A stretch of 64,000 nucleotides of DNA from Calothrix sp. PCC 7507 (lineage in GTDB: Bacteria; Cyanobacteriota; Cyanobacteriia; Cyanobacteriales; Nostocaceae). Shown piece after piece: positions 18,625 to 31,536 of the stretch. The notes under the pieces are model-generated. The model was given only the letters and a program-made list of their open reading frames with translations. It did not search any database and had not been told where the DNA came from. Both the position numbers and the translations under genes were made by a program. How positions within the stretch are numbered: position 1 is the stretch's first letter; each line of letters opens with the position of its first letter. Where the stretch lies: contig NC_019682.1 of NCBI RefSeq assembly GCF_000316575.1, positions 496,001 through 560,000 on the forward strand, given 5' to 3'.

Positions 18625-19527
18625 TTATTTAGAAAGTAATTTTGCTAAATTTAATACTTGATATAAACTCAAAAACATCATCGTTATTGTTTGATATATT
18701 TCCTCTTGATTATCTTCGACTTGGGGAGCCATTCTGACATTCATATACATAGATTTTTCTCCTACCTCTAACCCTTTCATATAAGATAGTTTTGGTAGCT
18801 TAACTGCATTGCCTATTTCAGGCTGCAAAATTTTAACTGCTCCATAGCGACGCTGAGGATAGGTTAAATTTAAAATTACATCTAATCCTAAAGATTTTGT
18901 TTTGGTTTTATATTTATGCTTGCCACTCCTTCCGCGTTTCCAGCCATACTGAGTTTTAGATATCCCGGTTGCGGCTATTGCAAAGCGAGTTTTATCTAAA
19001 AATTGTCCTTTCACTTCTAACCACGCGTGTTGATGTTTATCTATCTTCCATCCTGACTTTTGAGGATGAGGTATAGTTTCTGTTTTATGTTCTTTGTTTC
19101 CGATTTTTTTGAAAGATAACCGCAACTCAACTTCATTACTTTTATCCATGTCTCTTGCCAGCATTTGCAGAACTTTCTTAGCTATCTCATAGCGATAGTT
19201 GCTAATGTTTAATCTGCCAAATTTTGCTCTTTTTACTAATGCATAAATTCCTGCAATTATTAAACCAATGCTAGCTAATAATAGCAAAAGCCCTACTAAA
19301 CCTAATAGCCCATTATCAGTGATTAAAAAAGATGTAATGAAAATCAGTACAATTGATGCAACTGCCGCTAAAAAGCAGTAAAGTGCTTGTTTGCCATATT
19401 TCTTTTGTTGTATTTCGGCTAATTTGTCTAGTGATGAAATTTCCTGTAACTCAGCTATAACATTACTAACTGGTGCTTTTACTTCATAAATTAGGTTTTT
19501 CCGGAATTGTTTTAATTCAATCGGCAT
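18625..19527 (-). CDS. Two-helix membrane protein of unknown function
   Basis: The 300-residue protein has a cytosolic start, two adjacent membrane helices (about residues 48-70 and 74-96), and a soluble domain of about 200 residues rich in Lys and aromatic residues (KTQYGWKRGRSGKHKYKTKTK). No family is recognised. It opens a tight operon with the lipoprotein and FHA genes, which suggests a membrane-linked complex with a phospho-dependent partner. That is inference from gene order. Confidence 0.65.
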   Translation of the reverse strand: MPIELKQFRKNLIYEVKAPVSNVIAELQEISSLDKLAEIQQKKYGKQALYCFLAAVASIVLIFITSFLITDNGLLGLVGLLLLLASIGLIIAGIYALVKRAKFGRLNISNYRYEIAKKVLQMLARDMDKSNEVELRLSFKKIGNKEHKTETIPHPQKSGWKIDKHQHAWLEVKGQFLDKTRFAIAATGISKTQYGWKRGRSGKHKYKTKTKSLGLDVILNLTYPQRRYGAVKILQPEIGNAVKLPKLSYMKGLEVGEKSMYMNVRMAPQVEDNQEEIYQTITMMFLSLYQVLNLAKLLSK

Positions 19528-19600
19528 GTTATTTAGTCTCGTAAATAAGCAATAATGTTTCCCGATATGTTAGGAAAATTTGATTTTTTGAGAGGTTAAT

Positions 19601-19651
19601 GGTGTTCAGATCCCCGAATTCTAGAACAAGTCGGGGATCTCGCAGCCCTAC
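19601..19651. repeat. Short palindromic repeat, copy 2
   Basis: AGATCCCCGA (19608-19617) and TCGGGGATCT (19631-19640) are perfect 10-base inverted arms. The flanks GGTGTTC and CGCAGCCCTA match copy 1 at 14128-14173. It lies between divergent genes. Confidence 0.7.
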
Positions 19652-19743
19652 GAATTAATATAAAATTGCTATTCTAGACAAAACCTATACAAGCTCGCCG
19701 TCAGTATAACAAACGCAAAATTCAGTGTCAACGAGATTTATAG

Positions 19744-20952
19744 ATGTTAATAGATCAACCAAAAATAGCCTATATTGCCTTTGATACCGTTCCCGCACCG
19801 AAAGGCGCAGCGATACATATTGCGGCTTTTGCTATTGCCTTAGCAACAACTTTTCCTAAAATTCAGTTAGTGACAGTTTCTCCCACAACGAATAGCAAAG
19901 AAGGTGATGAAATTTTCGCGCAAGTGATGCAAACAATATTACCTGCTATCGGCGATAATTTGATTACTCGCATTTTGTATTTTCGTCGTTTGTTGCAGGT
20001 ATGGTTACAAGGCAGGCGATTTGAAGTAGTGCAAATCCGCTCTATTTATGAAGGCTGGGAAATTGCTCTTAATAAAAAAAAATATTGCGATCGCCTGATT
20101 TTTGAAGTTAACGGCTTACCCTCAATTGAACTAAAATATCGTTATCCTGATGTGGCTGATGATCGGGAATTGCTGCATAAATTATATTCCCAAGAACAAA
20201 TTTGTTTAACAGCCGCCGATTTAATTATCACACCCAGCGGTGTTACCGGTGAATATCTTCAAAGTAGAGGCGTAGCACCCGAGAAAATTCGGGTAATTCC
20301 TAACGGTGTAAATTTAAATATATTTACAAATGATGAACATAACCACATAGATTTATTTGCGTCACCTACCTTAAAAATGATTTATTTTGGCACGCTTTCG
20401 CCTTGGCAAGGTGTGAATTTAGCAGTTGAGGCTTTGGCATTAGTAAATCGAGATTTTCCTGCTTATTTAACGGTGATTGGACAAGGCAAAGACTATCAAA
20501 TCAAAGCATTAAACCATCTAGCGAAAAAGCTGGGAGTAACAGATAAGCTAACTATTCTAGAACCAATGTCACAAACACAATTGGTGGAATATATCCATAC
20601 CTCAGATGTAATTTTGGCACCTCTCACACCCAATGATCGCAATCTAGTACAAGGTTGTTGTCCTTTAAAGATTTTAGAGGGAATGGCGACGGGAATACCT
20701 GTGATTGCGAGTGATTTACCAGTGGTGAGAGAGTTAGGCGAGGATGGCGTGCATTTTTTATTAGTTAAGCCGGGTTCAGCTAAAGCAATTAAAGATGCCG
20801 TATTGCAGTTGCAAAATGATCGAGAATTAGCCAAGCAACTGGCTATAAATGCCCGTCAGCGAATTGAAAAATATTATACTTGGCAACGTGCGGGTGAAGC
20901 TTTGATTGCTGCTTATGCTGAATTGGGAATTAAACAGTCAATTAAGGTGTGA
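19744..20952 (+). CDS. Glycosyltransferase family 4
   Basis: The 402-residue protein has a GT-B fold. The N-terminal half begins with KGAAIHIAAFAIALA, the acceptor loop region. The C-terminal half has KMIYFGTLSPWQGVNLAVEALALV and the GT4 E-x7-E region CCPLKILEGMATGIPVIASDLPVVRELG. It transfers a sugar from a nucleotide donor, probably for a surface polysaccharide. Its 3' end overlaps the convergent GT4 gene by 40 bases, an unusual tail-to-tail overlap that suggests the two ends evolved together or that one is slightly extended. Confidence 0.85.
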   Translation: MLIDQPKIAYIAFDTVPAPKGAAIHIAAFAIALATTFPKIQLVTVSPTTNSKEGDEIFAQVMQTILPAIGDNLITRILYFRRLLQVWLQGRRFEVVQIRSIYEGWEIALNKKKYCDRLIFEVNGLPSIELKYRYPDVADDRELLHKLYSQEQICLTAADLIITPSGVTGEYLQSRGVAPEKIRVIPNGVNLNIFTNDEHNHIDLFASPTLKMIYFGTLSPWQGVNLAVEALALVNRDFPAYLTVIGQGKDYQIKALNHLAKKLGVTDKLTILEPMSQTQLVEYIHTSDVILAPLTPNDRNLVQGCCPLKILEGMATGIPVIASDLPVVRELGEDGVHFLLVKPGSAKAIKDAVLQLQNDRELAKQLAINARQRIEKYYTWQRAGEALIAAYAELGIKQSIKV

Positions 20953-22073
20953 AGTTGAAATTTTTCCTGAGCTATGGAATATTGAGTGAGAATGCGATCG
21001 CGTGCTGCTTGTCTAAGTCGATTTTTGTCCTCTGGAGACATGGCTAAACATTCCAGTACCGCCTCACCCAGCTTGTGCAAATGCGATCGCGGTAAAACAA
21101 AACCATTTTCACCATGTAAAATCACTTCAGGAATCCCACCCGCATCACTCCCAATACAACAACAACCGCAAGCCATCGCCTCTAATAAAGCATTCGGCAT
21201 TCCTTCCCACAGTGAAGGCTGGAGATAAACATCACATAGCCGCAGATGTTCAGCAACCTTCTCTTGATTAGGTAAGTGTCCAGTAATCACCACCCGTTGA
21301 GCGTTTTCTGGCTGGTGAGTTTTGTATAATTGCAACACAGATTCCTGAGATGCCCTGACTTCACCGATAATTAACAGACAAGCGGGGCGTTGTTGAAGAA
21401 CGGTTGTCAAAGCACTCAATAAAAATTGCTGTCCTTTCTTCTCTCGCAATTCTCCACAAAATCCTAACACTGCTTCATCAGGGGCAATTCCCAACGATTC
21501 CCTAGTAATTTCTCCCCTCTCTGCTGGGAAAGAAAATATTTCTGTGTCAACGGCATTTTTTAGCACCAAGACATCATCCCGCCCACTAAGTAGCTGAATT
21601 TTGCGAGACATATCAGCACTTACCGCCGTGATTACCTCCGCGTGTTGCAGCGTCCATTGCAGGCGGGCAAAGTCTCCTGGGGGGAACATTTCGCGGTCAA
21701 TATCGTTACCACGGGCACTGACTGTACTAGCTATGCCTTTAAGTGCTGCGAACCAGGTAGCTAAAAAACCACTAGGAAATAAATAATGTCCCCATACCGC
21801 ATCATAAGCATGGGAGGAGTGTAACCAGTCCAAGACATTTAATGTATGGGGCATCGTCATATCCCAGTGACGATATAACCCAATCCGATATACCCGGTAT
21901 TTATCTCCTTCCTGGGGTGGCAAAACTTCGCCCGGTTGCAGGTAACGACTCCAGGTGACTACATCAATTTTTATACCGAGTTGGGACAGTGTAGTCGCTA
22001 GCCGTGTGGCACTAGTAGCTACACCTCCTAAATCTGGTGCAAATCTTTCTGTAATTAACAGTAGCCGTTTCAT
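20913..22073 (-). CDS. Glycosyltransferase family 4
   Basis: The 386-residue protein has the Gly-rich acceptor loop PDLGGVATSATRLATTLSQLG at the N-terminus, a donor half beginning VLGFCGELREKKGQQFLLSAL, and the E-x7-E-type motif EGMPNALLEAMACGCCCIGSDAGGIPEVI. It is a retaining GT4 enzyme, acceptor unknown. Its ATG overlaps the stop of the upstream GH74-like gene (ATGA), so both are translated from one message. Pairing with a glycosidase suggests a common extracellular polysaccharide. Confidence 0.87.
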   Translation of the reverse strand: MKRLLLITERFAPDLGGVATSATRLATTLSQLGIKIDVVTWSRYLQPGEVLPPQEGDKYRVYRIGLYRHWDMTMPHTLNVLDWLHSSHAYDAVWGHYLFPSGFLATWFAALKGIASTVSARGNDIDREMFPPGDFARLQWTLQHAEVITAVSADMSRKIQLLSGRDDVLVLKNAVDTEIFSFPAERGEITRESLGIAPDEAVLGFCGELREKKGQQFLLSALTTVLQQRPACLLIIGEVRASQESVLQLYKTHQPENAQRVVITGHLPNQEKVAEHLRLCDVYLQPSLWEGMPNALLEAMACGCCCIGSDAGGIPEVILHGENGFVLPRSHLHKLGEAVLECLAMSPEDKNRLRQAARDRILTQYSIAQEKFQLHTLIDCLIPNSA

Positions 22074-24652
22074 TTCTCGCCTACCATAATCCCACGACCT
22101 GACAATGCTGCATAAACGAGGTTAGGCGATCGCATATCACCTTCTAGATAAGTTATTCCAGGAAACAACAATGTATTAGGATCGCTGATAGCAATCCAAG
22201 TTTTACCCATATCTACTGATTTATACATCGTATCTTTTTTCGCGCCTCCCACACGACCAAAGATGTAAATATACGGTTTTTGCTCTGAAGCACCTTTCCC
22301 AAAGGTGATGAATTCACAACTATCTACCGTTGAGACGGGACTAAAGGTTTTCCCACTATCCGTAGAACGGTATAATTTGTTGGTTTTCACATCTTCAGGA
22401 TTACGTGCAAAGCTCATCCACACATCGCCTGTTTGTGTGGGATTGGCCACAATTGCTGGGCGTACTATCCATTCGGGAAATTTCCCAGCTGCGCTTTTTT
22501 GCCAATTTGCACCGCCATCCGTGCTGTAGTAGAACGTCCAGCCGTCGTAGTAGTAGAATTTTTTGCCTTGGGGATCTTGGCGATCGCTTGCTAGTATGTA
22601 AGCACTTAACCACGGTGAAATGCTATTGGGCCAAGCTTTAGGTAGTGCATCGTAGTGTGTATGGTCGTTATTTTGGGGGTCGTAGGGCGATGGTTGTGGT
22701 GGATGATCTAGGTTATGCGCCAGCTTCCAAGTTTTACCGCCATCGGTGGTGTAGTGGGGCCAGCCTCCCCAAGTCGGCGCCCACACCATATTTTGGGGAT
22801 TAGTCGGTGACATGGCAATCTGACCACCGATGGGTATCACCTCTTCCTGACCAGATTTATCCCCTTTCCAAAGATTTTCTTTCGGCATGGACTCGAACGC
22901 CTGCCATGTCTTACCGTTATCCTTGGTCATGCCATACACTGGCCAAAATTGCCATTGGTGGAAGCCTACAAATGCCGCATAGTCAGGATTTTTGTAGGAG
23001 TAATCCATACCTGAAGCCCCCGCCACATGGGGGAATGGTACAGGATAAACTTGCCAATTGGGATTTGCCCATTTATATGCTGGGTTAATGGGAATCTTGA
23101 CTGGGTCAATTTTGGTGCTGGGTATTTGGTTACGGTCTAAGTGGCGAAAGCCTATCATATCTTGCACAGCACTCAGCAGGTCAGCGCCTCCTTGGGCTTT
23201 CGGCTTGGGTGGAACGCGCACTAGGTTAGCGTCCAACTCTTCCAAATTTTTCATCAGCCATTTATAAGTCGGGGTAGAGGCGGTGACATCATCGGTACGC
23301 GCTACACCCCAGCCATTTGTCCACCAAACTTGTTGAGAATTGCTGGGGTGGATAGCGATCGCTGCTCCACCCGTGGCAGAGTAGGACTGATAGTAGGGCG
23401 GTGCGGAAGCATTCGCTGGATCTTTCGGCTCGTTGGCGTCGTAAGCACCCATATACATGGTTTGCTTGTTCCAGTTTTTACCACCATCAGTGGAGCGGTA
23501 CACGTACCTATCGGAAATTGTCATGACTGTGTTCGGCTGATCTGCCTGCACGGTCAGGCCTGTATAGATTTTGTCTTGTCCATCAGGTGTAATGTCAGTC
23601 CAATTATTACTTTGATATTTGCGAAGCCCTCCTGATGTCTGCTTGCCATTACTCCCCTGAGTGCCAAAGTTAACATATAGTGTGCCATCAGAGGCGATCG
23701 CACCCCGCAGCGGATCGACACCGCCAGCAATATTATTCCAGGAAGTGCCGCCGTCGGCACTGTACCAAACACCGCTACCATGAATACCAACGTAAATATA
23801 CTGAGTTACAGTATTGGGTTTACTACCACGCTTGTCAAACAAGACAAATGTAAAACCGGGTATATCTGGATTGTCATCACCATTAGGCAATTTATATTCT
23901 GGTAAGCTATTGGGATTAGGTAGTCCACCAGATACACGATTCCAGTTCTGTTGACCATCCTTTTTCCATAAACCATCTCTCCGAGAAGCGAAATATAGCA
24001 AACTAGATTTATTTGGATCGATCGCTATTCTTTCTCCAACTTCTGAGCGGTATCCTTGGTTTGGACCAAGATAAACATTTTTTGGTGCTAAATCTGTTGG
24101 TTTCCAGGTTACACCCCGATCCTCGGAAACCATCACCTCAGCACCATATTTGTATTTAGTCTTCCCATCCGTATCTTTGAAGCTGACATAATTGCGATTG
24201 ATAGCCACGTATACACGCTGTGGTTTTTGCGGATCAACAGCGATACTCTCTACGCCAATCCCACCTTTGGCAAAACTAGAATCAAATTGATCTAATATGG
24301 GTAGCCACTGATTATTACCAGCATCGAACCGATAAGCTCCACCAATATCTGTGCGGACATAGACATCATTGGGCGATAATGGAGCGATCGTTAAACCAGT
24401 CACATAACCCATCCCCTGAATGTTGACATTCTTCCAGTTGAAGAACGGTGATGATTTAGACTGTGTTAATTTAGACTGCGGTGGTTGTAACTCCAACGGT
24501 TTTGTTGACTGTACAGGAGTTACAGTAACTACAGACGGTGTCCGAGAAAATTGCAAGACTAAAAGTATTAATACTGTAAGTCCCAGCAGCAGCAAAAAAC
24601 GGACTCTACTTCTGGAGTACGCTGAACGTACCTGACGAAGAAGCGCATTCAT
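22070..24652 (-). CDS. GH74-like beta-propeller glycosidase, membrane-anchored
   Basis: The 860-residue protein has an N-terminal basic stretch and one hydrophobic helix (about residues 18-34), so it is exported or anchored with its body outside the cytoplasm. The rest resembles GH74 xyloglucanases: two seven-blade propellers with BNR/Asp-box turns (SADGGTSW, STDGGKNW, TTDGGKTW, STDGGANW, STDSGKTF). The GH74 catalytic regions look kept: D102 in VRTDIGGAYRFD and D498 in SAVQDMIGFRHLD. The true substrate is unknown; no plant xyloglucan is expected, so it probably trims a self-made or encountered polysaccharide. The gene overlaps the downstream GT4 gene. Confidence 0.75.
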   Translation of the reverse strand: MNALLRQVRSAYSRSRVRFLLLLGLTVLILLVLQFSRTPSVVTVTPVQSTKPLELQPPQSKLTQSKSSPFFNWKNVNIQGMGYVTGLTIAPLSPNDVYVRTDIGGAYRFDAGNNQWLPILDQFDSSFAKGGIGVESIAVDPQKPQRVYVAINRNYVSFKDTDGKTKYKYGAEVMVSEDRGVTWKPTDLAPKNVYLGPNQGYRSEVGERIAIDPNKSSLLYFASRRDGLWKKDGQQNWNRVSGGLPNPNSLPEYKLPNGDDNPDIPGFTFVLFDKRGSKPNTVTQYIYVGIHGSGVWYSADGGTSWNNIAGGVDPLRGAIASDGTLYVNFGTQGSNGKQTSGGLRKYQSNNWTDITPDGQDKIYTGLTVQADQPNTVMTISDRYVYRSTDGGKNWNKQTMYMGAYDANEPKDPANASAPPYYQSYSATGGAAIAIHPSNSQQVWWTNGWGVARTDDVTASTPTYKWLMKNLEELDANLVRVPPKPKAQGGADLLSAVQDMIGFRHLDRNQIPSTKIDPVKIPINPAYKWANPNWQVYPVPFPHVAGASGMDYSYKNPDYAAFVGFHQWQFWPVYGMTKDNGKTWQAFESMPKENLWKGDKSGQEEVIPIGGQIAMSPTNPQNMVWAPTWGGWPHYTTDGGKTWKLAHNLDHPPQPSPYDPQNNDHTHYDALPKAWPNSISPWLSAYILASDRQDPQGKKFYYYDGWTFYYSTDGGANWQKSAAGKFPEWIVRPAIVANPTQTGDVWMSFARNPEDVKTNKLYRSTDSGKTFSPVSTVDSCEFITFGKGASEQKPYIYIFGRVGGAKKDTMYKSVDMGKTWIAISDPNTLLFPGITYLEGDMRSPNLVYAALSGRGIMVGEK

Positions 24653-24812
24653 AGGGTTAAGTTATGGCATTCAGTGATGAGAAACTTTATTCTTGAGAAA
24701 GTAGATATCAAACCTGATGCACAATAGTTTTACTTAGTAGCATTTTTTGTCTCATCATCAATATAACAATAAAGACAAAATCAACGCACCTGATGGATGA
24801 GGCTTAATTCTT

Positions 24813-24938
24813 TAGGACTTACGCAACTGGCACAAGATATTTGTAGGGTGTGTGACGTTACGACAAAACTCTGTACATAGACTCAGGACTTACAGCGTCA
24901 CGCACCATTCTTTGACTGTGACACATGCGTCAGTCCTA
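24813..24938. repeat. MITE-like element, family 3
   Basis: Ends TAGGACTTACGCA and TGCGTCAGTCCTA are imperfect inverted repeats. The core carries GTAGGGTGTGTGACG and GCGTCACGCACC, which are themselves inverted. A lone copy of the right end is at 57296-57309. No gene occurs in the 24653-25054 gap. Confidence 0.6.
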
Positions 24939-24992
24939 TTCTTGACAAGTGACAAGTGACAAATGACAAATGACAATTTTAATACAAACAAC

Positions 24993-25020
24993 AAAAAAGA
25001 GGCCTCATTAGACCCCTTTG
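24993..25020 (-). terminator. Intrinsic terminator of the apc operon
   Basis: Read on the minus strand, AAAGGGGTCT pairs with AGGCCTCTTT (two G-T pairs) and is followed by a run of T. It lies 35 bases after the apcC stop. Confidence 0.7.
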
Positions 25021-25054
25021 CAACTCCCTAAAATAATCTTCCATTTGATAGAAA

Positions 25055-25261
25055 TTACTGTAACCCAGCGTTAGCGCCTTGCTTACCAGTTGCTAATTCT
25101 ACTTTGATAATTTTTCCGCCCGCTTTTTGAATGCGTTGCTGTTCACGGAACCAGTTTTCGTAAGGAACTAATTTAGTGAAGTAAGTATTTTGTAGTTCGC
25201 GTTGAGTACGAATTCGGGTTTGGCTGGGAACAACAGCAGTAATTTTAAACAATCGGGCCAT
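25055..25261 (-). CDS. apcC: Phycobilisome core linker ApcC (7.8 kDa)
   Basis: The 68-residue protein is the small core linker that caps allophycocyanin trimers at the ends of core cylinders. It matches the family throughout: MARLFKITAVVPSQTRIRTQ at the start and NTYFTKLVPYENWFREQQRI in the middle, a CpcD-like fold. It is last in the apcA-apcB-apcC order, 232 bases after apcB, with a terminator behind it. Confidence 0.97.
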   Translation of the reverse strand: MARLFKITAVVPSQTRIRTQRELQNTYFTKLVPYENWFREQQRIQKAGGKIIKVELATGKQGANAGLQ

Positions 25262-25493
25262 AATGTCGAATCTCCTGTAGTGATAATCAAAACTCGTTAT
25301 TTCAAAATCTTGAGTGCAAATCTTTAAAAGTTAATCACTCCAAGGCTGGAAATCAAGCATCAATACTAGACCGCTAACACTCATCTATGAAAAATTTATT
25401 TAATTCTAGATAAGCAATAGAACGTCCTAGCACTCACGATTGATTTCCAGACCTTAATAAAGCCGCACCTAAATATTAAGTGCAAACCAGCTT

Positions 25494-25982
25494 TTAGCTC
25501 AAGCCAGAGGAGATATAGTCTAAGTAAACACCGATTTCTCTACCGGCATCAGAACCGACTAGACCAGCAGTTACTTCTTTGATTGCTTGGATTGCTTGCA
25601 CGGTAGCACCGACGGGCACACCCAAGGAATTGTAGGTTTCTTTCAAGCCATTTAGCACGCGCTCATCCAAGATGGAAGCATCGCCAGCCAACATCGCGTA
25701 GGTAGCATAACGGAGGTAGTAGTCCAAATCGCGGATGCAAGCAGCATAGCGACGGGTGGTGTACATGTTACCACCGGGACGGGTGATGTCAGAATATAGC
25801 AAAGACTTTGCTACAGCTTCTTTGACGATCACAGCAGCGTTAGCACTGATGGTACCAGCAGCACGCACGCGCAGGTCGCCACTAGAGAAATAGCCTTTGA
25901 GTTTCTCGATAGCAGCAGTATCAAGATATTTACCTTGAACGTCTGCGGAGTTAATTACAGCGGTAATTGCGTCTTGAGCCAT
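25494..25982 (-). CDS. apcB: Allophycocyanin beta subunit
   Basis: The 162-residue protein is the beta chain of allophycocyanin. The phycocyanobilin-binding Cys is C82 in [20 protein letters not shown], and the methyl-Asn region is GGNMYTT with N72. It has the usual length and pairs with apcA, 65 bases upstream. It forms (alpha-beta)3 discs of the phycobilisome core and passes energy to ApcE/ApcD. Confidence 0.98.
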   Translation of the reverse strand: MAQDAITAVINSADVQGKYLDTAAIEKLKGYFSSGDLRVRAAGTISANAAVIVKEAVAKSLLYSDITRPGGNMYTTRRYAACIRDLDYYLRYATYAMLAGDASILDERVLNGLKETYNSLGVPVGATVQAIQAIKEVTAGLVGSDAGREIGVYLDYISSGLS

Positions 25983-26047
25983 GTTGTTAATTCCTTATTT
26001 TCAACAGTATTACGATATTTCTGCTTCAGTAGGAAAACAGCTTTACC

Positions 26048-26533
26048 CTACAGCAGGGCACCAACTAAATAGTCGAAGTAACTACCAGCTTCAGATGCAT
26101 CTTCAGCAGACAGCAAGGAAGCAGCTACATTCTTCAGCCCACGGATACCTTCAGCAACGCCTTCAATAGGAGTTCCCAAGGACTTGTAAAGTTCACGAGC
26201 ACCGATCACACCGATTTCTTCGATGGGGGTGACATCACCAGCAACGATTCCGTAGGTGACGAGACGGAGGTAGTAATCGAGGTCGCGTAGGCAAGTAGCG
26301 GTCAATTCTTGACCGTAAGCGTTACCACCAGGAGAAACTACATCAGGACGCTTTTGGAACAGTTGTTCGCCAGCTTGCTTAACAAGACGCTCACGGTTGT
26401 CTGTTAAAACTTGAGCAATCCGCAGGCGGCGCTCACCACTACCAACAAAACTCTTGATCCGATCCAGTTCGCCGGGGCTGAGGTAGCGAGCTTCTGCATC
26501 AGCATTCACGATAGCTTTCGTGACGATACTCAT
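26048..26533 (-). CDS. apcA: Allophycocyanin alpha subunit
   Basis: The 161-residue protein is the alpha chain of allophycocyanin. The chromophore Cys is C81 in [20 protein letters not shown]. The start [22 protein letters not shown] is typical for the family. A ribosome binding site (GGAGG, read on the minus strand) precedes the ATG. The gene is between apcE and apcB; high codon bias agrees with heavy expression. Confidence 0.98.
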   Translation of the reverse strand: MSIVTKAIVNADAEARYLSPGELDRIKSFVGSGERRLRIAQVLTDNRERLVKQAGEQLFQKRPDVVSPGGNAYGQELTATCLRDLDYYLRLVTYGIVAGDVTPIEEIGVIGARELYKSLGTPIEGVAEGIRGLKNVAASLLSAEDASEAGSYFDYLVGALL

Positions 26534-26783
26534 TAATGGATTCCTCCAAATACGAATGAAACCAGGATTTGATTAAACAAGCGCGACTTTAAATCTGGTA
26601 ATCTGAGTTATTTTTGCGTTTTAACTTGGAAAACAACAGTTGACAAACTGCCATTACTAGTGCTTAACGAAATGCTTGGGTTAATACGGTTACACAAGCT
26701 TTTAAACTCAGCTACCTTCCGGAGATTATTTTCCGGCATTCTGTTGAGCATTTATGACTGCTCTTAACAGTTTGTAATATTTC

Positions 26784-26817
26784 CTTTCAGATTTACGTGA
26801 TTTTAGCAATCTGAAAG
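26784..26817 (-). promoter_or_regulatory. Hairpin in the apcE-apcA intergenic region
   Basis: CTTTCAGATT and AATCTGAAAG are perfect 10-base arms around a 14-base loop. The hairpin lies about 90 bases past apcE and 250 bases before apcA. No T run follows on the minus strand, so it is more likely a processing or attenuation structure than a terminator. The rest of the 372-base gap has STRR-like CAGTTATC units and should include the apcA promoter, which I could not place. Confidence 0.5.
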
Positions 26818-26905
26818 TACTGTTACGAAAGGTTGCGACGGGGAATACTCAGTTATCAGTGAACAGTTATCAATTGTTAACTGTTCACTGTTCACTGTTC
26901 ACTGT

Positions 26906-30702
<3,797 letters not shown>

Positions 30703-31233
30703 ATGCTTAAAAGTAATAAATTTAACTTCGTCTACCATGCTGCTATGTCTACTCTCGCGGTGAGTTTGGCTATTGCGCCCGCCAACGCCCTACCAGGACA
30801 AAACATTAAAACTGTCTTGAATTGGGCAAAGACAAAACCTCAACTACCCACTCTCACTTACAGCAGCGAAGCTCATGGTTATGGTGGTAACAAAGGAAAC
30901 CTGTATTTTTATGCGGATGTTCCAGAACAAAATGGCACCGTCACCAAAGAAGGAATCACCTTTAGTGGTGACTCCAGCATCAAATTCACCACAAAAAATG
31001 CCAAAGCACTAAAGCTACTAGAAAATATTTATAGCTCCAACATTGCTAACGATTTCCAAAAGTCTCGCTATGTGACAAAAGTCGGTCGTGACCAGTTTTA
31101 TCGGGGTCAAAAATATGGTTACATCACTGCTGCAGTCCAAAATGGAACTAATTTGCAGATAATTCCTTTGAGTAAACTACAAGAGTTTATCGATAGTGCC
31201 AAATATTGCCAAACTCATCAATGTGACTTGTAA
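30703..31233 (+). CDS. Exported protein of unknown function
   Basis: From ATG 30703 (MLKSNKFNFVYHAAM) the product has 176 residues. It has a Sec signal peptide with a core around STLAVSLAIAPANA and a likely cleavage before LPGQNIK. The mature part of about 145 residues is mostly beta, with YGGNKGNLYFYADVPEQNG, a KFTTKNAKAL stretch and a C-terminal pair of Cys in AKYCQTHQCDL that may form a disulfide. I do not recognise the family. A small broken gene for another exported peptide follows 82 bases later. Confidence 0.65.
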   Translation: MLKSNKFNFVYHAAMSTLAVSLAIAPANALPGQNIKTVLNWAKTKPQLPTLTYSSEAHGYGGNKGNLYFYADVPEQNGTVTKEGITFSGDSSIKFTTKNAKALKLLENIYSSNIANDFQKSRYVTKVGRDQFYRGQKYGYITAAVQNGTNLQIIPLSKLQEFIDSAKYCQTHQCDL

Positions 31234-31315
31234 AAACTATAAACTGTAGGGGCAAACAACCGATTGCCCTCAAATTGGTAAAATTCTTTTGAGAAATCAC
31301 CTTAGGTGGGTCAAC

Positions 31316-31471
31316 ATGAAGATTTTACGTCAGTCAATAACAGTGATTGCGGCTACATAGTTTGGAGTTTCAGCTAGCGTTATACCAGTGCAAGCCAATC
31401 CTGAATTCATGAAAGAATACAGTGACAAAATGCGTGAAAAACACCTAACTTCACTGGGTTATGAAGCCTAA
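31316..31471 (+). pseudogene. Small exported protein gene with an in-frame TAG
   Basis: Reading from ATG 31316 gives MKILRQSITVIAAT, then TAG (31358-31360), then FGVSASVIPVQANPEFMKEY and a charged end SDKMREKHLTSLGYEA before TAA. The two halves are in one frame and together form a complete signal peptide (cleavage after VQA) and a 25-residue mature peptide. A single base change would restore it. It follows another exported protein gene. I call it a pseudogene; readthrough is possible but unsupported. Confidence 0.55.
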
Positions 31472-31536
31472 TACAGCAGTTTTTATTCCAGACTTAAAAG
31501 ACGTGCAAGACTCAAAAATTCTTGATTCTGAGTCTT

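Noticed and set aside
22305-23790. Several 70-100 codon open frames on both strands within the GH74-like gene
   Set aside because: They are antisense or shifted frames of a long well-supported gene and have no protein-like patterns.
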